A program made the translations under genes and the position numbers. Positions 46,931 through 59,920 of a DNA stretch of 64,000 nt are shown here, piece by piece. The DNA is taken from assembly GCA_026874595.1 (NCBI GenBank), contig CM049307.1, forward strand, positions 93,782,330-93,846,329. The letters run 5' to 3'. The notes beneath the pieces were generated by a model. It worked only from the letters and a program-made list of their open reading frames with translations. It was not told where the DNA came from and did no database searches. Every line of letters starts with the position of its first letter. Within the stretch, counting starts at the first letter, position 1. This DNA comes from Sipunculus nudus (taxonomy: Eukaryota; Annelida; Sipuncula; Golfingiida; Sipunculidae).

Positions 46931-49900
46931 TTTGACTGATTATTCCTTACACAGTGCTGTTTAGTCTTAAAGTTTGATCTGGATGATAGTTATTGAAATA
47001 GTAATGTTGAGCAGGTTTGTTATGGTGCTCTTCAAATAGAACATTTGACTTGACAAATTATTCACAAGAGGCAATTAAAATTTGTATTCACACAGAGTGA
47101 AAATATTACACACATAAGTAATCTGTAAATTGTATAACAAACGTTGACGTCGAATGGTTGGAGGGGCGGGGGGGGGGGGGGGGGCTTAAAAAATGTTCAG
47201 TATATAAATATATATATTATATATACATATATATAAATAGAGCTAATATCGCATGCCAAAATACGCCAAAGCGCTATTTTAGACAACATAATTTTTTAGT
47301 TTAAAACAGTACTTTTTTATTATAAACATCCGGTATTTAAAATGAGGTCGTTTCACACACATAACAGAAATAAACAAATGCTAAAGACGGGTTGTTTAAG
47401 CGTAGTCTAAATGTTACTACACCCCCTAAAAACTGAGTGAACAGTTTGGCTGATGTTGGTATTTTTTACGCCCATGAATTAACAAAATACATAACGACTT
47501 TATTTTGATATAAGATATGAACATATGTTTCAAGGATAAGGCTGTATTGATTTTTTATTTGCAGGAGACAGAATTTTACAGACGCTTTGTAATTCACAAT
47601 TTACTTAAATCGATTTAATGGTTGTTTCACATGTTTTCCAATTCTCTATTCCACACCATATATAATTGCATTATGACAGGTATGTGTGGTGAGTGTGATA
47701 TGCGGCCATGCGTTGACCGACAGGCAGGTGAACCATAGTGCTCGAGTTTAGATCTCCCCACGACGGTTCAGTCAACAAGGCAAAGACAACCGTAAACAAC
47801 ATTTCGCTATTTAATCTAATTATAAAAAAATCACTTTTGAATCAGCCAATGAGCATTTTCATATTAAGCACCCAAATCAGTTTGTAACTTAATTTGTGTT
47901 AAAGTAATTTCATACAGGAGTTTTTTTCACATAAAGGTATTAAATTTGATAGCAGTATTTGCACAGAATGACTTCTTCTCAATGAAAACTTAGATATATT
48001 GAGATGGCACAAAACGTCAGCAGTCACTATTGTTTTAGGAACCAAAATGACGCCTAAAATTACCCGAATCATCAATATTGATTAATAAATTAATTGTTAA
48101 TTGATTATTTCATTAAATTTATTTTACTTTCTTTAGTATTTGGTCCATGTTTATAGTAACAATTTTATATCAAATGGAAACATTCCTTGGTAATGTCTTA
48201 TTATTATCCTTCTTTTTTGAACATATACTTTTAAATGATGCGGGAAAATTGTTATGCCTTGACGCTGATCAGGAAATGTCATGACATGTGAAAATCTGGG
48301 GTAATGTGACGTGAAATATGATGGTGTAATTTGACGATATGTCATGTGGAATGTTATGTAATAATATGTAATGTCGTAAATTGTGATCAGCTTGTCAAAT
48401 ATGGTGTTGATTGTCTTTTTCTATATATTGTTTTAATCTGAAGTGATAAACGACGACGTGATATCCCAAGGCAAATAAAAAGAAAGTGTCATATGAGCGA
48501 GAATACGCCATCTTGAAGACTGCAGAGGGCAAATACCAAAAGCAATGGAACTTAAAGGATCTTGCTCATGATCAAGACACGGTGACTACTATTCTGAGAG
48601 TCATACAGCAACCCATGCTTTATAACACCCCGAATTTCAAATTTCCTCGGCTTAGCTGTTGAATATGTTGCGGAAGGATCGGCAATAACCAAATGGGGGA
48701 AAAAAACTTAATTTTTGGACGGATCAGTGAGATTTAAATATGTAATTTGGATCTGAGCTCGAATCAAGCCATACCTGTCCCACTATCCGTATAAACTCTC
48801 TAGAATATTTCAATTCGCCCCTGAATTTAAATACTTCTCCCTTGGCTTATGACCCATTCTCTTCGTAAATTTCACTTAATCAATAAAACTAATTTGAGAT
48901 TTTTCGGTTTTTTTTTTTGGGGGGGGGGGGGCAAGCAAGGTTCTTGTGAACTCCAGTGGGCTAATATGTCGATACTGTCATGGTCACGCCGGGGACATCG
49001 TCATCATGGAAGGTGGGTGCATGTGCGATAATTGACAGCTGGGAGAGAAACACTTTATATCATTGTAACCATTCAGACAGACATATCTTTTTGAATGACT
49101 GAACGCTGTCCCTGGGTCGTATTTATTGGTGTTAGACTCGCCCTTCTTGAGTATTGAGAGCTGGGCGGGCGGCGGGTCTAAGATAAGTCCCCTCCATAAG
49201 GTAACAGCTCGGCACTCACCATAAGTCAATCAGAGACCGCCCAGTAATCTGTCAAAGTTCTTAATTAATTGAACTTTTGTAGAAAGATGGTCAATGAAGG
49301 CATTTTCCTGTTTCATTGTTTATATGTGTTGTCAATATAACAATATATACAATAAATATTAGTGAATAAAAGTGACATGGTGGACAATGGGTAGACTGAA
49401 TTAAGGGGAGGACCTTGGCGTCGGTCCAGGCGTTGGTGGAGGTTTGCGCTCTATCTGTGCTTTCTTATCAAGATTAAGCTATATTTCTTCTTGGTTACTT
49501 TTCATTCCCGCATTCGTGATCTGCCATACAACTTACACGTATTTTAGCACCAGTATTAAGGAAAACAAAAAAGTCCTCAATTTAAACTTTATTGGTGCAT
49601 CTCAACCGAATGTGTGAAACAATATACAAACGTTAAATCATAGTGCGTATCACAAATAAGGATGCGCAGTGTAGTGCATACATGTTAAGCTAAACAAGAA
49701 AGAAAAATAGTTATATTTATGTATGAGTAAAGTTTTGATCCCACATTTGTTTCAAACAGGAATTTAGTTCCAAACAACAAGGGAAAGCCACCTTGTTTTC
49801 TCATCTCCCATCCCACACCTTTTTCCCAAAGGTTGAGTTGTATTACTAAATTATCAAGTTAATAAGAAAACCTGCATGCCATGTACATTTCACAATAATC

Positions 49901-50291
49901 ATATAAGTAAAAAATGTTAACAGTCCAGGGGCGATAAACCCTATTTGTCATCTAAATTCCCGTTAAATAGAACCATACACGCTCGGGCCTAATACCGATA
50001 TAAAGGGAAACCTGTCCAAGGCTGCATTGTTACAGTTTACACAATCATCCTTAACATTTCTGCACCATCAAAGGGTCAAATCCTCTCCCATGCACTGCCT
50101 GTCTGCCCTTCTAGACCTCGCCGTATGACCCCCCCCCCCCCCCCCCCCCCCATTTTAAAGTCCGCCACTTAAGGAATGCATCATTCAATGTAGCATGCGT
50201 AAGGATATGTAATTCACAAACATGACATATGTACAAGAAATAGATATCTTTTACAACCTGGTATTATAAAAAACACCATGCATATATGTAC

Positions 50292-50347
<56 letters not shown>

Positions 50348-50585
50348 ATACACTTCGACATTTTGTTTTGCCTGTTACAGGTATTGGATATAGTAACCAA
50401 GGATTATTCCATCTTTCGAATCTTGGGTCCTTGATTTTGTTCTAAAGAATTATTATTTTTGTGCGGTTTAACAACACAAGGGGATACTTCAATGTAAAAA
50501 CAAATTTAATGAAGGGAGAAACAACAAGCCCTCGAGAAATAATTACTAGAATAATCCTAGGAAACGTTGATTATAAGGTAAACAA
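45991..50585. other. Long AT-rich spacer with small repeats
   Basis: No gene is supported. It holds a TIR-like end at about 46195-46213 (CTTATAGAGGTTCGACTGTA, whose inverse resembles pogo/Tigger-type termini), an 18-bp tandem pair ACAGGTGGCGCT... at 46602-46636, an ATC trinucleotide array (46903-46931), G runs (47168-47184 and 48919-48931), a 23-C run (50129-50151) and an AT tract (50288-50351). A plus-strand frame near 48482-48660 (KTAEGKYQKQWNLKDLAHDQ in part) looks coding-like but matches no family I know. Confidence 0.4.
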
Positions 50586-50803
50586 CTACCCGAGTGCTAC
50601 TTCGCAAAGTCGGTAGAAGCGCCGAGTACAGTAAGCATCAGTCCAGGAGCTGGTGCTTGGAGACAAGTATACATTTAAACAGTTCCGCGCTTTGCCACCC
50701 GTGGTGTAGTAACCAACCGCCAGGCTGCCGTTCACCGGGGCCCCGGTTGAGTCCCCCCTCCACTCCACTTCTACGTCTTCGTCGGTACCGGAACTCCAAT
50801 ACT
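50586..50803 (-). CDS. Terminal exon of a C-type lectin domain protein
   Basis: C-type lectin-like domains (CTLDs) bind sugars or proteins, usually outside the cell. Read on the minus strand after a TATCTTCAG acceptor at 50804, the exon encodes EYWSSGTDEDVEVEW, then NGSLAVGYYTTGG, then KARNCLNVYLSPSTSSWTDA followed by YCTRRFYRLCEVALG and a stop at 50586-50588. The C...WTDAYC...LCE pattern is the C-terminal half of a CTLD, with its last three Cys. The exon starts in phase 1. The canonical WND triplet of calcium-binding CTLDs is WTD here, so calcium or sugar binding cannot be assumed. The N-terminal half must come from upstream exons at higher coordinates. Confidence 0.82.
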
Positions 50804-52986
50804 CTGAAGATATCAAGGAATCACATGTATTGAGAATTATTGCAGCATAACGTTATACTAAGAAACTGAAAAAAAAGTATTAATGTAACATAAGCATTTT
50901 AGCCATGGGGCCAAGGGGGTGCTCACCATTGGTCGAGAAGAATGAAGCGGGTGTAATATTTATCATGAAGTTTACGTGTGTGGGGGGGGGGGTTGAGTTA
51001 TCTAGCAGTTTGTACTACACACATCTATCCTCCAGCATATGAACAACAATCTCATTTGTTAAATTAGTGTATTAATCATGATTTATGAATAATAATTATT
51101 AATATTAACGCAGCGCGTAACCTCCTTGTGACCTTAAACTCCCAAGCTGTGAGAAATAGCAGGATTCTTTAGGTTTAGCATCCTACCAAACATCCAGTCA
51201 GTTTGCGCTGGATAAACTAAAATCTGATTGGCTCTGCGTTTAAACAAATCTTTAAAACTGGTAGAGATATCTGATTGGCTTAGCGTGTAAACAAACAAGG
51301 CTGCGCCCGTGGCAAGCTCGTGTAGCACGGCAAGAGAGGAAATATGCAGACAGTGGGGATAACTGACCCCAGGCCACACCAGCTAGTCAGTATAGAGACT
51401 GTGTTGAAAGTTTGCGATTGCATTGTGTGTATTCAAATGGGGGGGGGGGGGGGGGGGGTTCTGTGCTACCAAGCGCTTTCCACCGCAGTTCAAAGTGACC
51501 GGTACTTCGAAGAAAATACGTTTGTGCTGGTGATACCTGCAATGTGATTGGTTAAATATTACCGGGGGTGAATTCCACAGAGAAAGCACCGCCTGGGGGC
51601 CAACGTGACCTGCTACCGCGGTTTAATGCAGCGGGTAGTGAAGCGAATAGTTGATCATAGCGTAACCACTTCTTATGAAGCGTATAGTAATGGTAATGAT
51701 AATGAGATGTTATAAAAATAACAAATGTGCAATGAAAAATGTGAATATCATATGAGTCAAAACTGGGAAGAGAAGTGTATTTCATAATTTTTTATACATG
51801 ATCATCTCGTACTAAATGTAAACACCAGGTAACAGACCGTGACATCAGCGACATGAATGAGAAGTTAATGTAAAATAACATCACTGTAAACTGACTAGGG
51901 AGCCCCAAATTCCGCGAGCCTTGATGTTGTTCATTTCACAGCGGCATGATCAGAGCCAAGTTGTCGCTTTCTGTTGGGATGAACTGTGTTTGAGTTATAT
52001 CTTAATAAAGCAAGCATTAACTTGACAACAAGAATTGACAAAAGTCTTTGAGTAAAGGAAGATGAAATATGCGAAACTACAACAATTAGGTAGCGAGCAT
52101 TTATTTGTTGTTTGGCTCGTTGATTATCGCGATTAATTGGGGGCACCTATATATAATGCTCAGTGTTGTACTTATAGGTTCAGGTTCCAATCCAAATACC
52201 AGTCTTCAACTTCTTCAAAAGAAACTATAGATATACCGGCTTAAGAGGAGCATGATTCCACCTATCACCCTTTAAACACATCCCACATGATATCAACAAT
52301 AATCAATGACTTCATGAAGGCCTCAATCCGTCATCTTAAATGGATTGATCTATATTACGTATGAATTCAATAGAACATTCTCTGCGTTAGGGCATATTGG
52401 CAGTCTAAGAATGAAAGTAAACACATAGTAAAATTAAAAAAGAACTAAAAATAGCCGCAGTGAATAAAAAATATAAATAAACATGTTCAATTGAACAAGA
52501 TTGACATTCATGAAGTTACAGGAAAACAAGGTAAATTGATTCAGGAAGACAGAAATAGTAAAACATTTAAAGTTTCCCTGATTTCCTCATTTCTCTGCTT
52601 ACAACAAATTTTAAAGAAAATATGTTGCCTGAAGTTTAACAGTTCACTGAAATCATAAGCAAACTATTGCTAAATTTGAAAAGAAATCTACTGATCCTTT
52701 CATGCTGCATTAATTATGGGTGCAGCAATACTAACTGGGTCGCTTTACTACTACATAAATCTTGTTGCTAGTACTAGTTACAGTGTTATTGTTTTTCTTA
52801 ATGTTTTAATTATTCTGCCAGTATTATTATTGATATTATTTTTATTGGTAGTAGTGGCAGGAGAATTAGTAGCATATTATTATTTTTATTGTTTCTTTTG
52901 TTATTATTACTATAAGCATTTGTCATGCATGAATAGTTTTTGAGAATATACTTTCAGAAGAAGATCATTTTTTTTTTAATATCGAC

Positions 52987-53178
52987 TTGGTTGAAGCTAG
53001 ATCCAATGTATGGAAGCGAGCAAATCTCCACAGTGTTAATCCCATGTGTCTAACAGCGTATATGCGTTTGAACGGCTGCCTGGATCACACTATCAAACGG
53101 GCGAACTATTCAGTGACAATGGTATACGGAACACGCCTGCATCAACGCGGACGGACGCTGACCTGTGCCGTTTATAAG
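52987..53178 (+). other. Coding-like open frame, unrecognised
   Basis: A plus-strand open stretch ends in RGRTLTCAVYK and a stop. It has more CpG and a more protein-like composition (three Cys) than the AT-rich flanks. It is preceded by a T-rich run and an AG, and its end overlaps a possible AA|GTAATT donor. I do not recognise the sequence and its coding status is open. Confidence 0.25.
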
Positions 53179-53213
53179 TAATTTAAATTGTCTTCCTGCC
53201 TGTGAAGTATGCA

Positions 53214-53225
53214 TATATATATATG

Positions 53226-53285
<60 letters not shown>
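53214..53285. repeat. AT dinucleotide microsatellite
   Basis: AT run of about 70 bases with one early GTATAAAT interruption. Confidence 0.95.
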
Positions 53286-53290
<5 letters not shown>

Positions 53291-53855
53291 ACCCCAGAGT
53301 ATATTGTAAAGAAATTTTAGAACTTCACACTAGTCTGATCAAGCGTTCCTCGACAGCGTAAAATTATCCCCGTATAAGGCAACATTATAAAAGGTTGTAC
53401 AAGGCCAATAAACCAGGGTCTTCAGAGTATAATAGCTTTTACCTTTTGGTTCAATAAAAAAATTAGCATTGAGTATATTTTGAGGCTGGCCAGTATTCAG
53501 ATACATGTAATGGCGATGGTATGAGCTTTATGAGAGCTTTCTATAAGTAAATTTAACTTAAACTTGTAAATCATTGTTTCAGGGTGACCAATGCACTATG
53601 TTGCATTTTTAAACCTGTAACAGTGTGATTGATACAGGTAAAGATCATATGTTGGAGGGAGGTAGTATTCAGATTAGAATTGTTCCTGCTTTATTCAAGA
53701 TAAATCGTTAACATAATTTAACGGAGAACGGATGAGTAAAATAACAATTGTTCCTTTGTGATATGAAATGGATGCAATTCGAACTTCAACATAGATCACA
53801 GTTTAGAGTCTAAATATCAAACATTGACAATGGTTGAATATTGACAACGGACTAG

Positions 53856-53859
<4 letters not shown>

Positions 53860-53923
<64 letters not shown>
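53860..53923. repeat. AT dinucleotide microsatellite
   Basis: Uninterrupted AT run of about 64 bases. Confidence 0.95.
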
Positions 53924-53927
<4 letters not shown>

Positions 53928-55049
53928 AAATGTATACATTATGTAAGTCTTTACAAACATGTTTACAGACACCTAACTTACAACTTGCTTGTCTTATGCA
54001 AGAGAGCCAATCTCGACGGCAGAATATATGAATATATGTGAATATATGTTATATAAATCACTTCTGTTTAAATTTGAGAAAAAAACTTTAAATAATCAAA
54101 ATTAGGAATAAATCAATTTACACATATCCACAAATTGTTAAAAAATCCTGTTAAATTGTGGAATTGTTAATAGACCAACTTCAGTTGTCCTACAAGGTAA
54201 ACTTTGATGTCTTTATTGGCCTTAGACATTTTCGCATTGTCTTGTGACACTACCTGCCTGCTCGCCCCTCCAGTCATGTGAAAAAAGACTGTGCAGTTAT
54301 CCTGTGACACAGATTATGGCATTATATTCTCTGTTGTGTCGGACAGTGTCCCTGTTATACTGTCTGATGTCCTACACTCCTACATCTTCCTATGGCACTA
54401 TATTGCGGTGTCCTAACTCTTTCCTGCTTTTCTGCAACTCTGGATTGCTTTATCCTAAAATCAGGTGAAACCGCCCTACTGCGCGACACTTTTGTTGTGG
54501 CGTCTTTAAATCCTCTCTTCCAAGAAAAATTAAGAAATAGGAAGAAATAGGTTTCTTTTTACTTTTTTTCTGGAAGCTACTAGGAAAATACCTGCTACAT
54601 TGGAAAGTGAGAGTGAAACACGCACAAAAAATCATAATAGAGATTTTTTTATTTACAATAAATGCCTTTGAAACCACATATGGACGAATTGATTTGATTA
54701 ATGTATATAACATTAAATGTTTGTATTGACTGTAACGCCAAAAGTGCAATTTTATGAAGTATCCTCTTATTTATTTGAAGGATCTTTACGAATCTATTTC
54801 TGATCGCATAAGGTCAAGAGGAAGCTGTCATTTTATGTACAAGATCTCTCACAATTTTGTGCAATGCAATTATGCCATTTTCATAGTACATTTCCTACAA
54901 GTTCCAGCTGTCTTGTCTTTAGTAAAAATAGTTAAGTATACAGCGCTGCATACTATGTCACTAAATAATATTAAATTTAATTACTATTCAATTATCTTCT
55001 TGTAAAAGCTTACGCTATTGATATAACACTGATTAAGCAATGGTATTCC

Positions 55050-55125
55050 GGTTTCAGTGATCAAGGGATAGAGCACGGGAAATAAAGCCGGAAGACCGTA
55101 AGTTCGAACCTCAAAAAAGGAAGTG
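55050..55125 (+). repeat. tRNA-derived SINE-like sequence
   Basis: GTGATCAAGGGATAGAGC (from 55057) resembles a pol III A-box region and AGTTCGAACC at 55101-55110 a B box, about 35 bases apart, as in tRNA-derived SINE heads. An A-rich stretch follows. The arms do not form a complete tRNA cloverleaf. Confidence 0.45.
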
Positions 55126-56538
55126 AGATTTTTTCACGGTTGGCCCCCATCCAGGCTGAGCGCTTTGCAGGTTTGATTGGAAGACTATTTCTTATAGTCG
55201 TATTTCACTCACAATCTAGTCCTCCTTTTGGGATCCTCGGTATTAAGACCCAGCAATGGGGAAAGCACATCCCTAGGGCAAGCAAGATCGTTACATACAG
55301 GATATTTAATACCTACTCTTATATAGATTTATTAAGTCAAATTTTGCTCCATTTGCGTTCCCCCTTTATCAATCTCTGAACTAGCCGACTCAGTAGGAAC
55401 TGACAGTTGGGCTTGTAGGCCTGCTTGAGTCATAATACAAGCAACATTGATGAATGCATCCCATTGGCCTTCCATCATGTTGCATTCATAGTGTGGTAAA
55501 CAAAACCTTATCGTTGCATTAGGCTACGGATGATAAATTAACACAAGATAATATATGGGCACTCACAACCCAAACTGAAACTCTGTCTCCAAGGTAACGA
55601 GTCATTTTCTGTCTCGTGTAAAAGCTGGCAGCGTCCAGTAACCTGTATGAGCCATGCTTTTATACGTGCGGTCAGAAATTCAACAAACACACAGAGGGGT
55701 TTACCATTATGCTTAATTAAACAGGTAATGATAGTGCAGACCTTGAAGACGAAGTGTATGTTTACTTTAATTAATTGATTTGTTTTTGTGAGCTCATCTA
55801 TTATTAATTTTTATTTAGTGTATGTATGATTGTGTTAAAGCCAATTGGTTTGGCAGTTAATGAACCTGATTATTCATATCTTAAGTGGTGTGACAATTAC
55901 TTAATTACTTTATTAAAAAAATACAAATATACAAAAATGTGCAAAATTAAACACGAAAGAACGCGAGAAATTAAGCATACAGGCTAAACTTGCTATTTAC
56001 GAGTGTTAAGTATTGTGTGAATTATGTAAGACCGTAATATGGAGGAAAACCAATAGGATAACAAACAAAATCAAATGAAAAAACAATCGATTATATTTTA
56101 GATTGTTATTTTCTGCACAGTATTTTCTTAAGTGTTTATGTGAAGCAACTCAATAATTGCATCGGAAATTAAGGTATATATAAGACAGAAGATATATGTT
56201 ATCCATATACTCATATGTTATCTGATGTACATTTGCATTTGATCAGAATAGCCCAGTCGATGCAATGGTTAAAAAATAATTCCTAAAAATAAACAGAGCC
56301 ATCAAACTTTCTTTGTTGTAACGCAAAGATTAGAACAGAAACTGCAATCTCGCGGCAAATTGTATAACTGAAGGGCGGTTCTCTGGCCGACTATTTCATC
56401 GACTTGGAAGCTCCACGCGTTTAGGCACGGTCAGCGCCACATATCAAAGCCTCGCTGAACTAAGAGGTTTACCAGTGGCGTAAGGAGTTGGCTTTTAATA
56501 ATCCGATTCAATCAGTCTTAATATTATTAGGTCCTCAC

Positions 56539-56733
56539 CTATTTTGAGTACGGCTAGACTTTCAACACTATAACCCTCAGCCTCAGTGTGTGCCTGTTTA
56601 TCACACCATCGCTGTTCGAAGTGGGCCTGTTCAAGAAATGTATCTCTAGCTAAGCCAATCAGCGTAAGATATTCAGGTGTACACGCGGCGAACGCAGTCA
56701 GACTGTAATAGTGGGCATACATGTACCCGCTGG
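56539..56733 (-). CDS. Candidate N-terminal CTLD exon
   Basis: On the minus strand a GATCGTTTCAG acceptor precedes 56733 and an AAAATAG|GTGAGG donor follows 56539. The 195-base exon is open in one frame with phase 1 at both ends, the same phase as the mucin-like exons upstream and the lectin exon downstream. It encodes YYSLTAFAACTPEYLTLIG, then FLEQAHFEQRWCDKQ and EGYSVESLAVLKI. This resembles the first half of a CTLD (a Cys, an F/W..A...C helix, then a SLAVL-type strand), but the family consensus is only loosely met. It could be an exon of an unrelated secreted protein. Confidence 0.45.
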
Positions 56734-56930
56734 CTGAAACGATCACGATGATCTGCGTATTTGTGTCAAATGATTATCATGATATATTATTTTATTATTA
56801 ATTTCTAAATATCAAATTCAATCAATTACATTGACCCCTCGAGATCTTTAAAACGATTTGCACTCTGTGAACCGGTTTTTAAGTGTATTGTTCTTCCGAG
56901 GGTGTTTTGTAGCGGTCCATTCTGAACCCA

Positions 56931-57122
56931 ATGCGCACACATTTCAGGGAACCAGTCTACTATGGAATGTTTTGGGGTTGTATAGCGTCAGATGGCCTCT
57001 GGATATCGAGGCCGATGATAAAAGAGGCTAGCGTAGATTTTTTTTTCAATAAGCGCCCGGTAGCAAATTATTATCTAAAGGGCTGTGAACAGAAAATTCA
57101 GTTAGCAGAAGACTCCACGTAG
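56931..57122 (+). pseudogene. Possible Tc1/mariner-like transposase scrap
   Basis: An open frame reads HFREPVYYGMFWGCIASDGL near its start. The MFWGCIASDG piece resembles the VMVWGCIS-xxG block around the second catalytic Asp region of Tc1/mariner-type DDE transposases. A T8 run disrupts the following part and a stop comes at 57120. No terminal inverted repeats were found, so the assignment rests on one motif. Confidence 0.35.
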
Positions 57123-58204
57123 GAAGCTGCAAGCTTCATAATAGGACATCTTCATATTTGTGCCCAAGAGCCGTTGGGTCGTGTTATTGAAGCCAAACTC
57201 ATGAGCATTTGCTGATATCAGCTGCATACGTACTCATGTATATATCGTGATATCTTGGGCCCGGACATCATGTAGAAGACGAGCCGACTAAAGATGAGCT
57301 ATGAAGACGTGGTGCGGTAGACTACAAATAACTGGCTGTGTCACCAAAACTACAACCATAAGTCAAGATCTGTACAACCCTGGCGGTCCAGGGAAAACCC
57401 AGTTTTACCTACCTTTGTTTGGAGCAATAATCACCAAGCCATATTGTTTTCGTGCACGGTGAGCCTTTTTCCCTACTGAACAAAATTTGCCGTAGCTGGT
57501 ATACTTCTTACAATGTCAAAAATATACTGTAGGCTTACCACTTCGCTGTCATTCAGTATAATATAAAGAAATTTCACATAGCAGGTACTGTGATCATTCT
57601 TCATATCTATTTGGTTTTGTTAGTCGTATGACACGCTATGCTGTCTTCATGAATACTTTTGACCCATAACTTTTATATAAAGTGGTAAGTTCAATCCTGT
57701 AAATGTCCTGTAAATACAGGGATTATTTCATGTGTGTGGAGTCTTCTCTTATTTAGTAATGACCCGGTTAAGATCAAATAACTAGCAAACCCTTATAGAA
57801 CAGAAAATATTTTCCCCCATTAAATTATAGAACTGAACTGGTCCATTCTACCCTGTTAAGGGCTTTGAGTGTACACACTTGAGCGAGGGACCTAACTGTA
57901 GAATAAATGTGCAAAACTATAAGAGGACCACATATCTATTTTCTATATATATTGTACATAAATTTGTTGAAGTTTAAATGAGCTGTGTTATCTCTTTTGT
58001 GCAAATGCTTCTTTATATGCTGTACGAGTCTGGAAAGGTTCAGATAGGAGACAAACCTTAACAGTTGGCAACTTTGCAGTGGCTTAAGGAACCATTACAT
58101 GTTACAAAATGTTTGTCTACAATGCACTTACATTTGACCTAAGGACCGTAATGTTTGTACCGCAGAGATATATCACAGGACACGAGGATCCATGTATGGA
58201 CTAC
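57123..58204. other. Unassigned stretch
   Basis: AT-rich with a few moderate-GC patches (e.g. 57140-57400). No coding exon, RNA or transposon end could be supported. Confidence 0.4.
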
Positions 58205-58375
58205 CTGAATACATAATTTCATTGCGAATGTTACAAACCGGCAAGCTGTCAATTGCATATGGAACCATTCTCATAGCAACGATGCCATTCACATGAGGCA
58301 TGACGGCCTGATATGGAAATACAAGAGAATCGTCAGGAGCCTTGTGACGCCCTAATATTCGAATCACCAAACGGA
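58205..58375 (-). CDS. Candidate internal exon, function unknown
   Basis: Minus-strand stretch bordered by CCTGTAAAG before 58375 and TATTCAG|GTAGTC at 58205. It is 171 bases long, phase 1 at both ends, and open throughout: LVIRILGRHKAPDDSLVFPY, then MPHVNGIVAMRM and SLPVCNIRNEIMYS. Its phase would let it splice between the mucin-like exons and the candidate exon at 56539-56733. The acceptor has a poor pyrimidine tract. I do not recognise the protein; it may be a chance open frame. Confidence 0.25.
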
Positions 58376-59439
58376 CTTTACAGGGTTTTGGTGACTACAG
58401 CTGGTACTGAATAAAGTCTATCGGTACATGGGATCACGTTTTATGTTAAGCATTTGAGTACTTCTAAATCCTAAAACCAAGGCAGTGTTAGCATTTGATA
58501 TTCAAAGAGGTGTCTAGTGCTGTCTTAATTGCTTTCATCTAATGTTTTGTAAAGACATCTATATTCAGTTAATAAAACTATTGTTATCTCTTGTTGCATC
58601 ATCAGATTTACAAGGAACAACTGCAGATGGAGAACAATAAATCTAAACAACGTTAACTGTTGTTTATGAAAAAGTATCTATTGCAGTGCTATATGGCTTC
58701 GTCAGTGCTATATCCGTGTATCTATCCATTTCGTTAATAAAGAAATTCCCAGAATACATGTGTAAGAGTCATTCAGATAATATTTTGTATATATAATGTT
58801 CTGAATCTCAGATTTTATTAAAGTATAAAAATGTGTGTTATCATAAAATCTTTTGCAAAAAAGCAGCTACGTATTATTCTCATTGGAGTTTACCAACTTC
58901 AAATCCGTATGGGAATATTTAGATTTGTTGACTTGTTATTCCTCTTCTAGTCTGCATTAATGGAACGGTATTCATACCCCAACATATTCTAAACTGTCAG
59001 TCTTTCTATATGAATAATGTCTTGTAGCACTTCATACATTAGGAATATACTTATCTTCCTTATATCCCTTTTAAATACAAATACATCACTTAACCATGAA
59101 CTACTTCTACTTCTACAAAGCCCTAAATTAATACATGTTTTTTTTAAAAGGAATAACGAGAGATAAATTTAGGACCAAAGTTCGTTATAAATTTCCCGAA
59201 GATGGTTCCTTTATGTGTCCGGGTAACAACTCTGGTTGCATATTACTGGATCTTGTCCAATATATTTGAATCTGTGTGTCTTATATAAGTCCGGATGATA
59301 CTTCCAAATTCTAATGTAGGCAAAAAGATTTAAATGGTCGCGTTTATGCGAAATGTAAATAGTTTTTTTTTCCGAATTAAATATCACCAGCCACTGATCT
59401 GCCTACGCTTATATTGGGCAAGGTTCACTCTTCAACTAG
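58376..59439. other. Unassigned AT-rich stretch
   Basis: No coding or RNA feature is supported; probably intron of the minus-strand gene if that model holds. Confidence 0.4.
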
Positions 59440-59920
59440 GAAATAGAATGGACAAGTAAACAAAGAGTGTTGTACCGTCTGCAAACAGTTTTGTGTTACT
59501 TGACACAATATCACCTATTCCGTTAATATATGTCAAAAATAAAATTGGTCACAAGACTGATCCCTGTAGCATTCTCGCCTTTAAAATACCACATTCAGAA
59601 CACCCATCCCCGATAAGGACTCTTTAAACCATAAAAGAAAGGTGCCATTTATACTATTCCGCTTAAGCTTATAAAATAGTGCTTTATGTCATACTTTTTT
59701 AAAGCTTCTGACATGTCCCAAAACACAATATTAACGTCTATTTATTTAAATTCTATAATCCTTTTTATGCTCTCGAGAAAATTACGTATTCCAAAATCTT
59801 GCTCTCTCAGCAATTACGGAAACACAAATTGGGACAGATACGGGTCGATAATTAATAAAACGTTCAGGATCATCCTTTTTATATATGCACTCTTGAAACC
59901 GAGAATAAAGCTCTAGCTAA
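59440..59920 (-). pseudogene. CR1/jockey-like LINE reverse transcriptase scrap
   Basis: Read on the minus strand with frame changes: DPERFINYRPVSVPICVSVI near 59880-59820 (RT block 1 region), a DMSEAFKKYDIKHYF block near 59710-59670, then MLQGSVL, ILFLTYINGIGDIVSSNTKL and FADGTTLFV near 59570-59465. The pattern is that of CR1/jockey-type RTs. The catalytic FADD is FADG here, so the active site is lost in addition to the stops. The plus-strand open frame at 59686-59916 is a shadow. Confidence 0.75.

Larger units (their letters stand above)
50804..56538. other. Non-coding stretch, probably intronic to the lectin gene
   Basis: Mostly AT-rich, with a 20-G run (51439-51458), AT tracts (53214-53285, 53860-53923) and a SINE-like unit. 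A middle CTLD exon is expected here if the gene model is right, but I could not identify one with confidence. Short open frames around 51.1-51.8 kb lack CTLD motifs. Confidence 0.4.

Noticed and set aside
51134-51785. Minus-strand open frames as possible middle CTLD exons (an isolated TDWMFG looks like a WIG motif)
   Set aside because: No Cys pattern, no suitable splice borders and no phase match with the lectin exon.
54244-54468. Cys/Ser-rich plus-strand frame at 54.2 kb
   Set aside because: The underlying DNA is a worn short repeat (CTGTGACAC / GTCCTA... phrases), which explains the recurrent residues.
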